Positions 1 to 8,072 of a stretch of DNA of 64,000 nt are shown here, in pieces; position 1 is the stretch's first letter; every line of letters starts with the position of its first letter. A program made the translations under genes and the position numbers. Under the pieces are notes generated by a model. The model had not been told where the DNA came from, did no database searches, and saw only the letters and a list, made by a program, of their open reading frames with translations. The stretch is from Burkholderia vietnamiensis LMG 10929 (GTDB taxonomy: Bacteria; Pseudomonadota; Gammaproteobacteria; Burkholderiales; Burkholderiaceae): positions 1,364,001-1,428,000 of the forward strand of contig NZ_CP009631.1 of NCBI RefSeq assembly GCF_000959445.1, read 5' to 3'.

Positions 1-1340
1 TGTTCCATTTCGAGTCCGCGCTGTCGCCGTTCGTCGTGGTGTACAGCATCGCGGTCGACCGCCGGCCGTACGGCAACATGGCGCAGGCGAACCACCTCGC
101 GACCTATATCGCGTTCGCGCTCGCCGGCGCGCTTTATCTGGTGCAGACCCGCCGCCTCGCGGTGTGGGCATGGCTCGCGCTGTCGATCGTGCTGTCGGCC
201 GGGCTTGCGCTGACCGTGTCGCGCGGGCCGTGGCTGCAGGTTGCGGTGATGGTCGTCGCCGGTTTCTGGATGGCATGGGTCGAGTCGCGCCGTGCGCCGG
301 GCAATCGCCGTGCGTGGCTGATCCCGGTCGTGCTGGCGCTGGCGTTCGTCGCGGTGAACGTCGCGGTGCGCTGGGCCAACGTGCATTTCCATCTGGGGCT
401 CGCCGAATCGGCGGCCGAGCGCATGCGCGACGCGGGCCAGATTGCGCCGCGCCTTGCGCTGTGGAAGTACGGGCTCGCGATGTTCCGCGAGCATCCGCTG
501 CTCGGCGTCGGCTGGGGCGAATTCCCGTCGCACCAGTTCGCGCTTGCGCGCGCGCTCGGCGGCGTCGAGATCGCGAACAACTCGCACGACATCTTCATCG
601 ACCTGCTCGCGAAGTCGGGCCTCGTCGGCCTCGGCGTGCTGGCCCTCGCGCTCGTCGCGTGGTTCGTGCGTGCGGTGCGCGCGCCGCAGTCGAGCACGCG
701 CGTGTTCGGTTTCGCGCTGATCGGCGTGCTGCTGATGCACGCGCTCGTCGAGTATCCGCAGCAGTACATGTTCTTCCTGCTGCCGGCGATGTTCGTGATC
801 GGGCTGCTCGACGTGAAGCCGCTGCGCTGGCTGCCCGGCCGCGCGGCGTTCGCGCTGTTTGCGGTGCTGTCGGTCGGCGGCGTGCTGGCGGCGGTGCCGG
901 TGCTGCGCGACTACCAGCGCGCCGAAGTGCTGTATTACGGCACCGAGCCGGCCGTGCAGTATCGCGATGCGCCGTCGTTGCTGTTCGGCGCGTGGGGCGA
1001 CTACGGGGCGGCGACGCTGTTGACGATTTCGCCGGACAACCTGCCGCTGAAGCTTGCCGCGCACGAGCGGGCGATCGCGCTGCTGCCCGGCGAGACGGTG
1101 CTGCGCCGTTATGCGGCGCTGCAGGCGCTGGCCGGTCGCGAAGCCGACGCGCTCGATACGGTCGAGCGGCTGCATGTGTTCGCGAAGGAATTGAAGGACT
1201 GGCCGCAGCAACTGGCGTTGCTGTACAAGCTGTGCGACGAGCAGCCGGGGCTGAAGACGTTCAAGGCAGCCGTCGTCGCGAAGTACGGTGAAGTGCCGGC
1301 CGACGCGGAAGACGACGACTCCGAAGACGATTCGGAATAA
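1..1340 (+). CDS. pglL: PglL/Wzy-type O-oligosaccharyltransferase, 5' partial
   Basis: The reading frame is open from the window edge (codons from base 3), so the true start lies upstream; about 445 residues are visible. Repeated hydrophobic segments indicate a polytopic inner-membrane protein. The stretch GNMAQANHLATYIAF and the later NNSHDIFIDLLAKSGLVG fit the Wzy_C/PglL ligase family, where an Asn/His-containing periplasmic loop is needed to transfer lipid-linked glycan. A soluble, helix-rich C-terminal part follows (Wzy_C_2-like) and ends in an acidic tail rich in Asp, Glu and Ser. Known family role: en bloc transfer of an oligosaccharide from undecaprenyl diphosphate to proteins, or O-antigen ligation to lipid A core. 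The PglL assignment is favoured over WaaL by the soluble C-terminal domain. The linkage to substrate genes is outside the window. Confidence 0.82.
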   Translation, partial: FHFESALSPFVVVYSIAVDRRPYGNMAQANHLATYIAFALAGALYLVQTRRLAVWAWLALSIVLSAGLALTVSRGPWLQVAVMVVAGFWMAWVESRRAPGNRRAWLIPVVLALAFVAVNVAVRWANVHFHLGLAESAAERMRDAGQIAPRLALWKYGLAMFREHPLLGVGWGEFPSHQFALARALGGVEIANNSHDIFIDLLAKSGLVGLGVLALALVAWFVRAVRAPQSSTRVFGFALIGVLLMHALVEYPQQYMFFLLPAMFVIGLLDVKPLRWLPGRAAFALFAVLSVGGVLAAVPVLRDYQRAEVLYYGTEPAVQYRDAPSLLFGAWGDYGAATLLTISPDNLPLKLAAHERAIALLPGETVLRRYAALQALAGREADALDTVERLHVFAKELKDWPQQLALLYKLCDEQPGLKTFKAAVVAKYGEVPADAEDDDSEDDSE

Positions 1341-1747
1341 CGCGCGCCGCGCCGGGCGGGAAGTCCCGGCGCGCGCCGGATCGCGGTGAAGCGGCGGTGC
1401 GGTGGCGGCTCGTGACGGCGCGCACATTGCTTCCCGTCGCGAACGGGTAGCGACGGAATCGCGCGATTCGCGTCAACCATTGTCAAATCGTCGCCACGGG
1501 AAAGACGGCACGTGCACAATGCGCGGAAGCGCTCGCGTGCGCGCGGCGATGTCGGCCGCACGAGCGAGCGCAGGTCCGCAGATCCGGGAGCCTGCCTGGA
1601 ACGATCGCGGCCGATGCCACGCGCGGCCTGCGGCCGTAGCGGGCGCCGGTCCGATGGCCGCGGCGCGGGGCGATGCTGGCGGTGCGGCGGACGATGTCCG
1701 CCGGCGCGACGCTCGCCTGGAACAGTACTGAAGAACGATATTCGACC
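1341..1747. other. gene-free gap between pglL and the lipoprotein gene
   Basis: No convincing coding frame was seen; short open frames here lack family resemblance and good ribosome sites. Immediately after the pglL stop is a G+C-rich inverted repeat (1348-1356 with 1365-1373, 9 bp) without a T run, so at best a weak terminator. Nothing else was recognised. Confidence 0.5.
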
Positions 1748-2098
1748 ATGGCCCTTCGCTCGACCCTTCTGATCCTGCCGGCCGTCGCCGTGCTGTTTTC
1801 CGGCTGCGCGATGCTGTCGTCGTCGCAGGAAAGCAAGCTGACCTGCCACATTCCGCGCGCCGTCTATCCGGACAATGCGAAGCCGCTTACGCGCCGAGTC
1901 ACCGTGCTCGTACGCGCGCTGATGACGACGTCCGGCGAAGCGCAGAACGTGACCGTGACGACGAGCAGCCGCAACGCGGCGGCGGACCGCGCGGCCGTCG
2001 ACGCGATGACGCATGCGAGCTGCGCGCAGACCGGCGCGACCGCGAATCCGTTCCTGCTCACGCAACCATTCGTGTTCGAGCCGCGGCGCGGGGAGTAG
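1748..2098 (+). CDS. small lipoprotein with TonB C-terminal-like fold
   Basis: This is a 116-residue protein. The ATG at 1748 gives a classical lipoprotein signal: charged start, hydrophobic core and lipobox LFSGC with the lipidated Cys near residue 20. The mature part follows the pattern of TonB C-terminal domains: a YP..A motif, alternating beta strands (VTVLVRALMTTSGEAQNVTV) and an SS-N-AAADRAAVDA helix. Two further Cys residues (in LTCHIP and HASCAQ) could form a disulphide. It is far too short to be TonB and lacks the Pro-rich spacer and N-terminal anchor helix, so it is a stand-alone envelope lipoprotein of unknown role. An upstream in-frame ATG at 1673 would bury the signal peptide and was rejected. 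Confidence 0.72.
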   Translation: MALRSTLLILPAVAVLFSGCAMLSSSQESKLTCHIPRAVYPDNAKPLTRRVTVLVRALMTTSGEAQNVTVTTSSRNAAADRAAVDAMTHASCAQTGATANPFLLTQPFVFEPRRGE

Positions 2099-2268
2099 TG
2101 GGGGCTGGTGCGGGTGATCGTGGTGTGGCGCACCGGCCGGTTGTGGTCGTTGACTGCCTGCCGGCGCGCCGCGGCCACGTCGCGCTTCGCCGCTTCGTCG
2201 AGTGGCCTACGCTCGGTGTCGCGGCAGCAGGTTCGCTCTATCGGCGCGCGAGCGCGCCGTTCGCGCGA

Positions 2269-3513
2269 TCAGAAGGTGCGCTTTTTCAGCGTATATCCGT
2301 GCAACCAGTACAGCGTGTTGGTCTGCGCGTCGAAGTAACCGCCTTGTGCAACCTTGTCGGCGGTTTGATCCCACGACTTACCGCCGTCGGTGCTGGTGAA
2401 CGTGAGGTCGATCGGCGCACCGCCGCGACTGCCCGAGTTCGGGTCGGTGGCATAGACGAGCAGGAGGCCGTCACGGCCGACGCTCAGGCTGTCGAGCCTG
2501 AGCGTCTCGTCGAACGTGCGCAGTTGGCGCACCGACTCCGGATGGTCGTTCGTCCACATGGAAATGGCGCCCACCCGGCGGCCGTTGTCGCGACTCTCGC
2601 CGTTCTGCGGCTTGTCCAGACGTGACAGCGCGTACAGCGAATAGTGTGTCGCCGGTCCCGGCGTGGTATCGAGCGCAGTGATGACCTGGCCCGGCAGTTC
2701 GGTTTCGGTCACGAAGGCGTGCTGCTCCCAGTCGAGCCGGCCGATCACGCTGTGCGCCGGCGTCTCTGCAGTGGGAGCGATGGAGTAGGCGACACGCAGC
2801 ACACCGTCAGGGCCGAGGCTCACCGCATTGAAATTCTTGCGCGTCTTGCCGGCGACGCGCGCCTCGACCGGCACGTCGATCGCCTGCCACGTGTTGCCGC
2901 CGTCCGCGGTGCGCCATACTCGCGGGCCCCAGCCGATCGCGTAGCCGCGCTGCGGATCGATGAACAGCAGGCGGCCGATGTTCTGGTTTTCGGGCCATTG
3001 CAGTTGCGACCACGTTTGGCCGCCGTTGAGCGATTTCCACAGCTTCGTCGTCTGAGGCGCATCGCCGCCATGTGCCTCCGGTGCCTTGTAGTTCATCCAT
3101 GAGGTGCTGATGAACTGAACCGACCAGTCTGGCGAATACCACCATGCGGCATTCTGGCCGACTTGCTGGAACTGGCGTTTCATCCCGCCGTCGATGGTCC
3201 CGCGAAGGAAGCTGATCGTCATGCGGTTCAGCAGCTCGCCTGTGTCGTTCATCCAGGCTTCGGTCGGCTCGGGCCGCTGCGGTTCGTTCGATTCAGCGGT
3301 GGGCTTGAATGTCACCTGGGGATTGGCGAGCTTGACGCTCATCACGTCGTTGCCCTTGATGCGGAAGCTGCCGCCGCCATACGGTGTGTCGTTCCGCATG
3401 AAGTTGGTCGAGATCGTTTCCCAGCTCGTTGCCATATTTACGTACCCGTATGTTGCAATGGCCAGGGCAACGAGGCTCCCGGCGATCCATTTCCATCGTT
3501 TGAGTTTTAGCAT
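2269..3513 (-). CDS. membrane-anchored BNR/Asp-box repeat protein, putative T6SS immunity protein
   Basis: This 414-residue protein has an N-terminal hydrophobic helix (about residues 9-27, after basic MLKLKRWKW) with no clear signal-peptidase site, so it is probably an inner-membrane anchor holding a periplasmic domain. Three Asp-box/BNR-like motifs are visible: SLNGGQTWS, TADGGNTWQ and STDGGKSWD. They imply a beta-propeller of the sialidase/photosystem-stability type. It starts one base after the stop of the VgrG-linked cargo gene, so the two are almost certainly co-translated. Inference: position and periplasmic topology suggest it neutralises the cargo protein, as T6SS immunity proteins are encoded directly after their effectors. 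No sialidase catalytic residues were identified, so enzymatic function is not claimed. Confidence 0.6.
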   Translation of the reverse strand: MLKLKRWKWIAGSLVALAIATYGYVNMATSWETISTNFMRNDTPYGGGSFRIKGNDVMSVKLANPQVTFKPTAESNEPQRPEPTEAWMNDTGELLNRMTISFLRGTIDGGMKRQFQQVGQNAAWWYSPDWSVQFISTSWMNYKAPEAHGGDAPQTTKLWKSLNGGQTWSQLQWPENQNIGRLLFIDPQRGYAIGWGPRVWRTADGGNTWQAIDVPVEARVAGKTRKNFNAVSLGPDGVLRVAYSIAPTAETPAHSVIGRLDWEQHAFVTETELPGQVITALDTTPGPATHYSLYALSRLDKPQNGESRDNGRRVGAISMWTNDHPESVRQLRTFDETLRLDSLSVGRDGLLLVYATDPNSGSRGGAPIDLTFTSTDGGKSWDQTADKVAQGGYFDAQTNTLYWLHGYTLKKRTF

Positions 3514-3514
3514 G

Positions 3515-4462
3515 TCACTTGTTTAGCAAACGTTCCAGCGCCCGGCTGACTTCGTCGGACGTGTCCGAACTCCATTCGCGTGCTTTCCTGGCCACGTCTG
3601 AGCCCCACTCTCGCGCCTGGTCGGCCGCTTCCGAACTCCAATCGTGCGCCTTTTGTTTGGCGACCGGGATACCCGCGTCCCACGCTTGCTTGAGCGTCCG
3701 GCCATCGCCCCATTCCTGAAGATTCGGCCGCATGCCGATCTTGGTTAGATCCGCGACCGGTAGACCGGCCAGCCCACCGTCCAGATAAGCCAACGGGTGG
3801 GTGACAAAGGCGAAAGTCTTGAACGTGTCCCCGTTGTTTTCGAGTTCGAGTTCGTATCGTTCCACTTGCATTGAAAGCTCACCGTTGCCCGGCTTCGCAC
3901 TCTTGAATGCGATCTGGTCTCCCTGCATGTTTTGCTGCAGCCCGATTTCGATGTAGCGCTGAAGCCACCACCGGGCGTTTTCCAGCCATTTCTTTCCTTG
4001 AGCCGTTAGAGTGGGATAAAGATTCTTGCCGTAGTCCGAACAATAGTAATAGCCGTAACTCACGTAGTAATCGGGCGGTTTGTGCCCGCAACCGATATGG
4101 CGCATCATGAAATTGCCGTGGCGCGACCAGTCGGAATCTGTACTTTTCAGTTCGATCAGCTTTTCCCGTCGATGTAGCAGGCGGCGCGCGACTTCCTTGT
4201 CTTTCCATGGATCCCACGAGGTCGCGAATTTCTTCACGGTTTCCCATGCACTCGATTTGCTGACCTTTTCGACCGTCTCCCAGTACTCGCCGTGCAGCGG
4301 CTGGTAGTAGAAGGGACACGTGCCGACAATGGAATCTGCGGCCGGTGGTGCGTACTTGTCGCAGATATTGATCGCCACCTTTGGACGATCCTTGTAGCCC
4401 GTCGGCGTCAGCATCCCGGAGCCGGTGCCGAGTACGTTCTTGTCCGGTTGCCCGTCAGCCAT
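3515..4462 (-). CDS. VgrG-linked cargo protein, putative T6SS effector of unrecognised family
   Basis: This is a 315-residue protein. The ATG at 4462 lies inside the end of vgrG (8-base overlap), and the next gene begins one base after its stop. I do not recognise the family. Visible features are a Gly-rich N-terminus (NVLGTGSGMLTPTG), a Cys/His-containing core (ICDKYAPP, GTCPFYYQPLHGEYW, MRHIGCGHKPPDYY, YYYCSDYG) and a conserved-looking FAFVTHPLAYLDGGLAGLPV segment. The C-terminal 45 residues are highly charged and made of 11-residue units beginning D/E-W-S/G. There is no signal peptide, consistent with delivery on the spike. Base composition is unusually low for this chromosome (28 of 60 bases G or C at 4021-4080), suggesting recent acquisition. 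The cargo role is inferred from position; the activity is unknown. Confidence 0.55.
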   Translation of the reverse strand: MADGQPDKNVLGTGSGMLTPTGYKDRPKVAINICDKYAPPAADSIVGTCPFYYQPLHGEYWETVEKVSKSSAWETVKKFATSWDPWKDKEVARRLLHRREKLIELKSTDSDWSRHGNFMMRHIGCGHKPPDYYVSYGYYYCSDYGKNLYPTLTAQGKKWLENARWWLQRYIEIGLQQNMQGDQIAFKSAKPGNGELSMQVERYELELENNGDTFKTFAFVTHPLAYLDGGLAGLPVADLTKIGMRPNLQEWGDGRTLKQAWDAGIPVAKQKAHDWSSEAADQAREWGSDVARKAREWSSDTSDEVSRALERLLNK

Positions 4463-7142
4463 TCGATTTCCCCAAAAACTTGACGACGACGTCGTGCGGC
4501 ACGTGGCTCTGCGTGAGCCCCGTCTCACCGGCCGCGTTGGTGACGCCTTCTGAGATCAACTTCCCGTTCGAAAACATCTGATACCGAGTGTTCGCAACCG
4601 GGATGTCGGTGCCGGCCCAGTGCGCGATGAAGGCCTGATCGTAGTTGCCCGTCGAGTTGGGCAGTGTCGGCATCGTTTGCGCCAGATGCGTGGGCCCGCT
4701 GAATGCGTGTTGCGCACCCTTGACGTCGATCTTGCCGGGCGCATGGACTTCAATGTTGCCGTCCGCGATCCGGATGTAAGCGCCGCCGGACGTCAAGAGG
4801 ATCTCCTTCGCCGCAGCGCCTTCGAGTGCCCCGGTGGCCGCGATCAGCTTCAGCGTTTTCTGGGCGGTCAGCTCGATGTTGTCAGCCTGTGCTTGCACTT
4901 CAACCCTGCCCTTGCCGGCGAACAGCTTGATCCCGGCGTTCTGGGCGAACAGGCTGATGCGGTCGATCACGCTGGCGACCAGCGATTTCCCCGCGGCGAC
5001 ATGCGTGCTTTGCCCGCTGACGACGTTGATGTGCCGGTCCGCAGCAACATGCACAGATTGTTGTGTCGACATCCCGATGCCTGCCGGACTGCCGAACAGC
5101 ATCACAGGTTCCTTGAACGCATTGGCGATGCCCGTGCCGCCGCCGGCGGTTCTGCCGCCCGACGTGCTGCCGGTCACGCTGCGTTGAGTTGCATCGGTGA
5201 ACTGCTTCAGTGCCGAATGCCCGGACTCGAGCGGCTCCGCTCGATGCTGCGTGCTGACATCCGACATGGCTTCCATCAGGCCTTCCGCCCGAACGAGCTG
5301 TTGCTGCGTTTCCTGAACGTCGAGCGGTTGGCTTGCCGGCTGCTTCTCGTGCGTCGTGACGTACAGGCCGCGGTTCGCGCGCACTGCGCCATATGCGTCC
5401 GACCGCAGGTCGAAGCCGCTGCCGAGATAGCTGCCGCGATTATTGCCTGCGTGCTCGATCAAATAGCCGAGATGCAGATGCGCATTGGTCTGGCTGCTAT
5501 ACAGGTGTACGCGATTCTGCGACGTCGCATCGTCGAGGACCAACTGGTTGTACCCGACGCCCGCATATTCCTTGGAGCGATATCCGGACAGGATGCCGTT
5601 GCTGTGCCATTGCGGACTTGTTGCGCCGTTATAGACCTTGCCTACGATGATCGGTCGATCGCAGTCGCCGCCGACGAAGTCGACCAGCACCTCCTCGCCG
5701 CTGCGGTGTGGATGAACGGCGCCGTAGCCATTTCCGGAATCCGACGTCGTGGCACGTAGCCAGCACGACGCCTTCTCGTCACCGTCGTTCAGGCGATCCC
5801 AATGAAAGCGGACTTTGACACGGTTTAGTGCATCCGTGTGAACCTCTTCGCCCTGCGGTGCGACGACGATCGCCGATTGCAAATGCATCGTCGGCTTCGC
5901 ATGCTCGAACGGGCTGCGAAACGGTACGGTCGTGCGCTGTGCTTCCACGCGAATCTGAAAGAAGCCCTCGCTACCATCGGAATGACGGACGCGCGACAGG
6001 GCGGAATCTGTCGCGTGCACGATGCTGTCGATCTCCGCCTTCAGGCTATGAGGAAAAACCGCCTGCTCGTCCGCCACGGGGAGGTTGTTGACAATGACCC
6101 ACGCCGTCTCGATTACGGCGAATTCGCGCTGGCCGGGATCGTCCTTGTCGTGTTCGGGGTGATCGGCGAATTGGAACGTGCGCCCCGCGTCCATGCGCCG
6201 CACGCCGCCGACGCCGTGAAAACGCTTCGCGCGCGACTCCTGATCCTCCATCCAGAGCTTCGACAGATGGTCGCCGCGGGATTGCTCGGCATACGTATGC
6301 GCGCCCGTGTATTCATAGACCTCCAGCTGCTGCGGGAGGTCGCCCTGGTTCGCGATCGTCGGCGTGTGAGTGGCCTTCGGATTCGCGGCGGTGGGCGGCT
6401 GCTTGTAGTCGAACGTGCGCGTGGCGCGCTCGACGCTCCGCAGCGTACGAGTGCCAGAGAAATGGACGAGTGTGTCGGCTTCGTCGCTTGTACCCGCGCG
6501 ATGAAAATGCACTACTCGTGGCGACAGCGCGGGCAGCGCGTCGAGGCGGTCGACGATGACGAACCGGTGCGACTTGCCGTCTCGGTCCTGTTCCCAGAAA
6601 CCGTACAGGCCTTCGGATTCCATCAGCCGGTGCACGAAATTCCAATCGTCCTCGTCCTGCATGCAGAACGAGCGAATTGGTACCGGCTGGTAGAGCCTGA
6701 AGGCGAAGCGTCCCTTTGCCTGCGGATGCTGGTTCAGTACGTCGGCAATGATGTCTTCCGCGGACTGATCCTGCCAGATGCGCTGGTCGCGGCGGAACTT
6801 AAGGAAATGCAGGAACGATGCAAAAGCAATCTGGTAGTACGTGACACCGCTGTCCGACCCGAGCCGGCGAGCGGAATGCACGTAGCCGTGGTGAGGCGCG
6901 TACGATTGATCGCTCTGCTGTATCCACAGCGTCACCGGCTGCGCGATCAGCTTCTTGAGCTCGATGTTGTCGGATACGGAAACCGCATCGACGATAAACT
7001 CGAATTGGCGCCCGAGTCGCGACCACCCCTTGACGCGGTGCGGCAACAGTATGTCGGGGCCAAGCGGCGTATCTAGTTTGACAAGGCGCTCATGCTGGAC
7101 CGGCCTGCCCAGCATCGCGCTTCTCAACATGTTCGAATTCAT
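4455..7142 (-). CDS. vgrG: type VI secretion spike protein VgrG with DUF2345 and C-terminal extension
   Basis: This 895-residue protein forms the trimeric puncturing spike at the tip of the T6SS tube. The N-terminal ~500 residues resemble phage gp27/gp5 (LVKLDTPLGPDILLPHRVKGWSRLGRQF near the start; the OB-fold region includes VRFHWDRLNDGDEKASCWLR). A central gp5-like repeat part is followed by DUF2345 (around 650-815: repeated short beta units such as VEVQAQADNIELTAQKTLKL). The last ~79 residues, after GPTHLAQTMP, form a separate domain that probably binds cargo. No tss/hcp genes lie nearby, so this is an orphan vgrG island serving a T6SS encoded elsewhere. Its end overlaps the cargo gene by 8 bases. 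The 5' leader has a 6-bp hairpin (7174-7179 with 7186-7191) and a TACAAT-like element (reverse complement of 7202-7207). Confidence 0.93.
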   Translation of the reverse strand: MNSNMLRSAMLGRPVQHERLVKLDTPLGPDILLPHRVKGWSRLGRQFEFIVDAVSVSDNIELKKLIAQPVTLWIQQSDQSYAPHHGYVHSARRLGSDSGVTYYQIAFASFLHFLKFRRDQRIWQDQSAEDIIADVLNQHPQAKGRFAFRLYQPVPIRSFCMQDEDDWNFVHRLMESEGLYGFWEQDRDGKSHRFVIVDRLDALPALSPRVVHFHRAGTSDEADTLVHFSGTRTLRSVERATRTFDYKQPPTAANPKATHTPTIANQGDLPQQLEVYEYTGAHTYAEQSRGDHLSKLWMEDQESRAKRFHGVGGVRRMDAGRTFQFADHPEHDKDDPGQREFAVIETAWVIVNNLPVADEQAVFPHSLKAEIDSIVHATDSALSRVRHSDGSEGFFQIRVEAQRTTVPFRSPFEHAKPTMHLQSAIVVAPQGEEVHTDALNRVKVRFHWDRLNDGDEKASCWLRATTSDSGNGYGAVHPHRSGEEVLVDFVGGDCDRPIIVGKVYNGATSPQWHSNGILSGYRSKEYAGVGYNQLVLDDATSQNRVHLYSSQTNAHLHLGYLIEHAGNNRGSYLGSGFDLRSDAYGAVRANRGLYVTTHEKQPASQPLDVQETQQQLVRAEGLMEAMSDVSTQHRAEPLESGHSALKQFTDATQRSVTGSTSGGRTAGGGTGIANAFKEPVMLFGSPAGIGMSTQQSVHVAADRHINVVSGQSTHVAAGKSLVASVIDRISLFAQNAGIKLFAGKGRVEVQAQADNIELTAQKTLKLIAATGALEGAAAKEILLTSGGAYIRIADGNIEVHAPGKIDVKGAQHAFSGPTHLAQTMPTLPNSTGNYDQAFIAHWAGTDIPVANTRYQMFSNGKLISEGVTNAAGETGLTQSHVPHDVVVKFLGKSNG

Positions 7143-7259
7143 TACCAGGACTCACTCTTTTTGTTCTGCTGGTCACACGCTCTCTCGTGTGGAATCCACC
7201 AATTGTATGAGATAAAGGCGCTGGAATCTCCCCTCGCGGACCGACAGCCTTTCTCGCCC

Positions 7260-7748
7260 TCAACCCCCCGCATCCTCCGCCGTCCAATCGCCCGACTTCC
7301 CGCCGCGCTTCTCCCTGACGCTCACATCGGTGATCACCATCCCGCGATCCACGGCCTTGCACATGTCATACACGGTCAGCAGCCCGACCTGCACGGCCGT
7401 CAGCGCTTCCATCTCGACGCCGGTGCGCCCGAACGTCTCGACCTGCGCGACGCAATGCACGCCGGGCAGCGCGTCGTCGAGTTCGAAGTCGACCGCCACG
7501 CGCGTCAGCGCGAGCGGATGACACAGCGGAATCAGATCGGCCGTGCGTTTCGCGCCCTGAATCGCGGCGATCCGCGCGACGCCGAGCACGTCGCCTTTCT
7601 TTGCCTTGCCGTCGCGGATCAGCGCGAACGTCGCGGGCAACATCCGGATCGTGCCGCGTGCAACCGCGACGCGCTGCGTTTCCTGCTTGCCGCCGACGTC
7701 GACCATATGCGCATGGCCGGCGGCGTCGAAGTGGGTAAGTCCTGACAT
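7260..7748 (-). CDS. moaC: cyclic pyranopterin monophosphate synthase MoaC
   Basis: This 162-residue protein matches the usual MoaC length. With MoaA it makes cyclic pyranopterin monophosphate, the first intermediate of molybdenum cofactor, in the cytosol. Diagnostic segments are present: [18 protein letters not shown], the His of [16 protein letters not shown] with the paired Glu residues, and YDMCKAVDR with the catalytic Asp and Lys. The ATG at 7748 gives the standard start MSGLTHFD; a longer frame upstream (to 7859) adds an Arg-rich stretch unlike the family and is rejected. It is divergent from the bepA-like gene and has its 3' end next to the vgrG start region. Confidence 0.95.
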   Translation of the reverse strand: MSGLTHFDAAGHAHMVDVGGKQETQRVAVARGTIRMLPATFALIRDGKAKKGDVLGVARIAAIQGAKRTADLIPLCHPLALTRVAVDFELDDALPGVHCVAQVETFGRTGVEMEALTAVQVGLLTVYDMCKAVDRGMVITDVSVREKRGGKSGDWTAEDAGG

Positions 7749-7885
7749 GTCTGGCTCCAGTGGAACGCACGCGCGTGCGAGCGCGTACATCGATCCTGCT
7801 TCACGGCCGGCCGGGGCGTTCGATCCGCTATCCGCTTCCCGCTCTCCGCGCCGATCCAACGTTTCAACGGGCGCCTATCATAGCA

Positions 7886-7930
7886 GCGGCCTCTGCGGCC
7901 TCTGCGGCCTCTGCGGCCTCTGCGGCCTCA
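7886..7930. repeat. five tandem copies of a 9-bp unit
   Basis: The unit GCGGCCTCT is repeated at 7886, 7895, 7904 and 7913, with a fifth copy at 7922 ending in A instead of T. It sits in the divergent intergenic region between moaC and the BepA-like protease, upstream of the TACAAT element at 7998. It is a minisatellite-like array that could change copy number by slippage. No protein is encoded by it in a convincing frame. Confidence 0.9.
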
Positions 7931-7997
7931 GCGCCCTCGACGGCGCCGCGCGCACCGGCGGCCGATGCGCCGCAACGAACCGTCGCGATCGCCCCGG

Positions 7998-8003
7998 TAC
8001 AAT
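7998..8003 (+). promoter_or_regulatory. candidate -10 element for the bepA-like gene
   Basis: TACAAT lies 70 bases upstream of the chosen start at 8073. The hexamer 17 bases further upstream is not a good -35 match, so this is a weak prediction. Confidence 0.3.
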
Positions 8004-8072
8004 GACCCGATTATTCGGACCACACGCCGCGATGCGCGCCGGGCGCGCGGAAGGCGCCGCTTTCACTCTGCC

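Noticed and set aside
1402..1731. 109-codon plus-strand frame in the pglL-lipoprotein gap
   Set aside because: No ribosome site, no recognisable domain, and Arg/Ala composition typical of spurious frames.
7886..7930. CRISPR-like array
   Set aside because: The repeats are 9 bp and contiguous with no spacers, so this is a simple tandem repeat.
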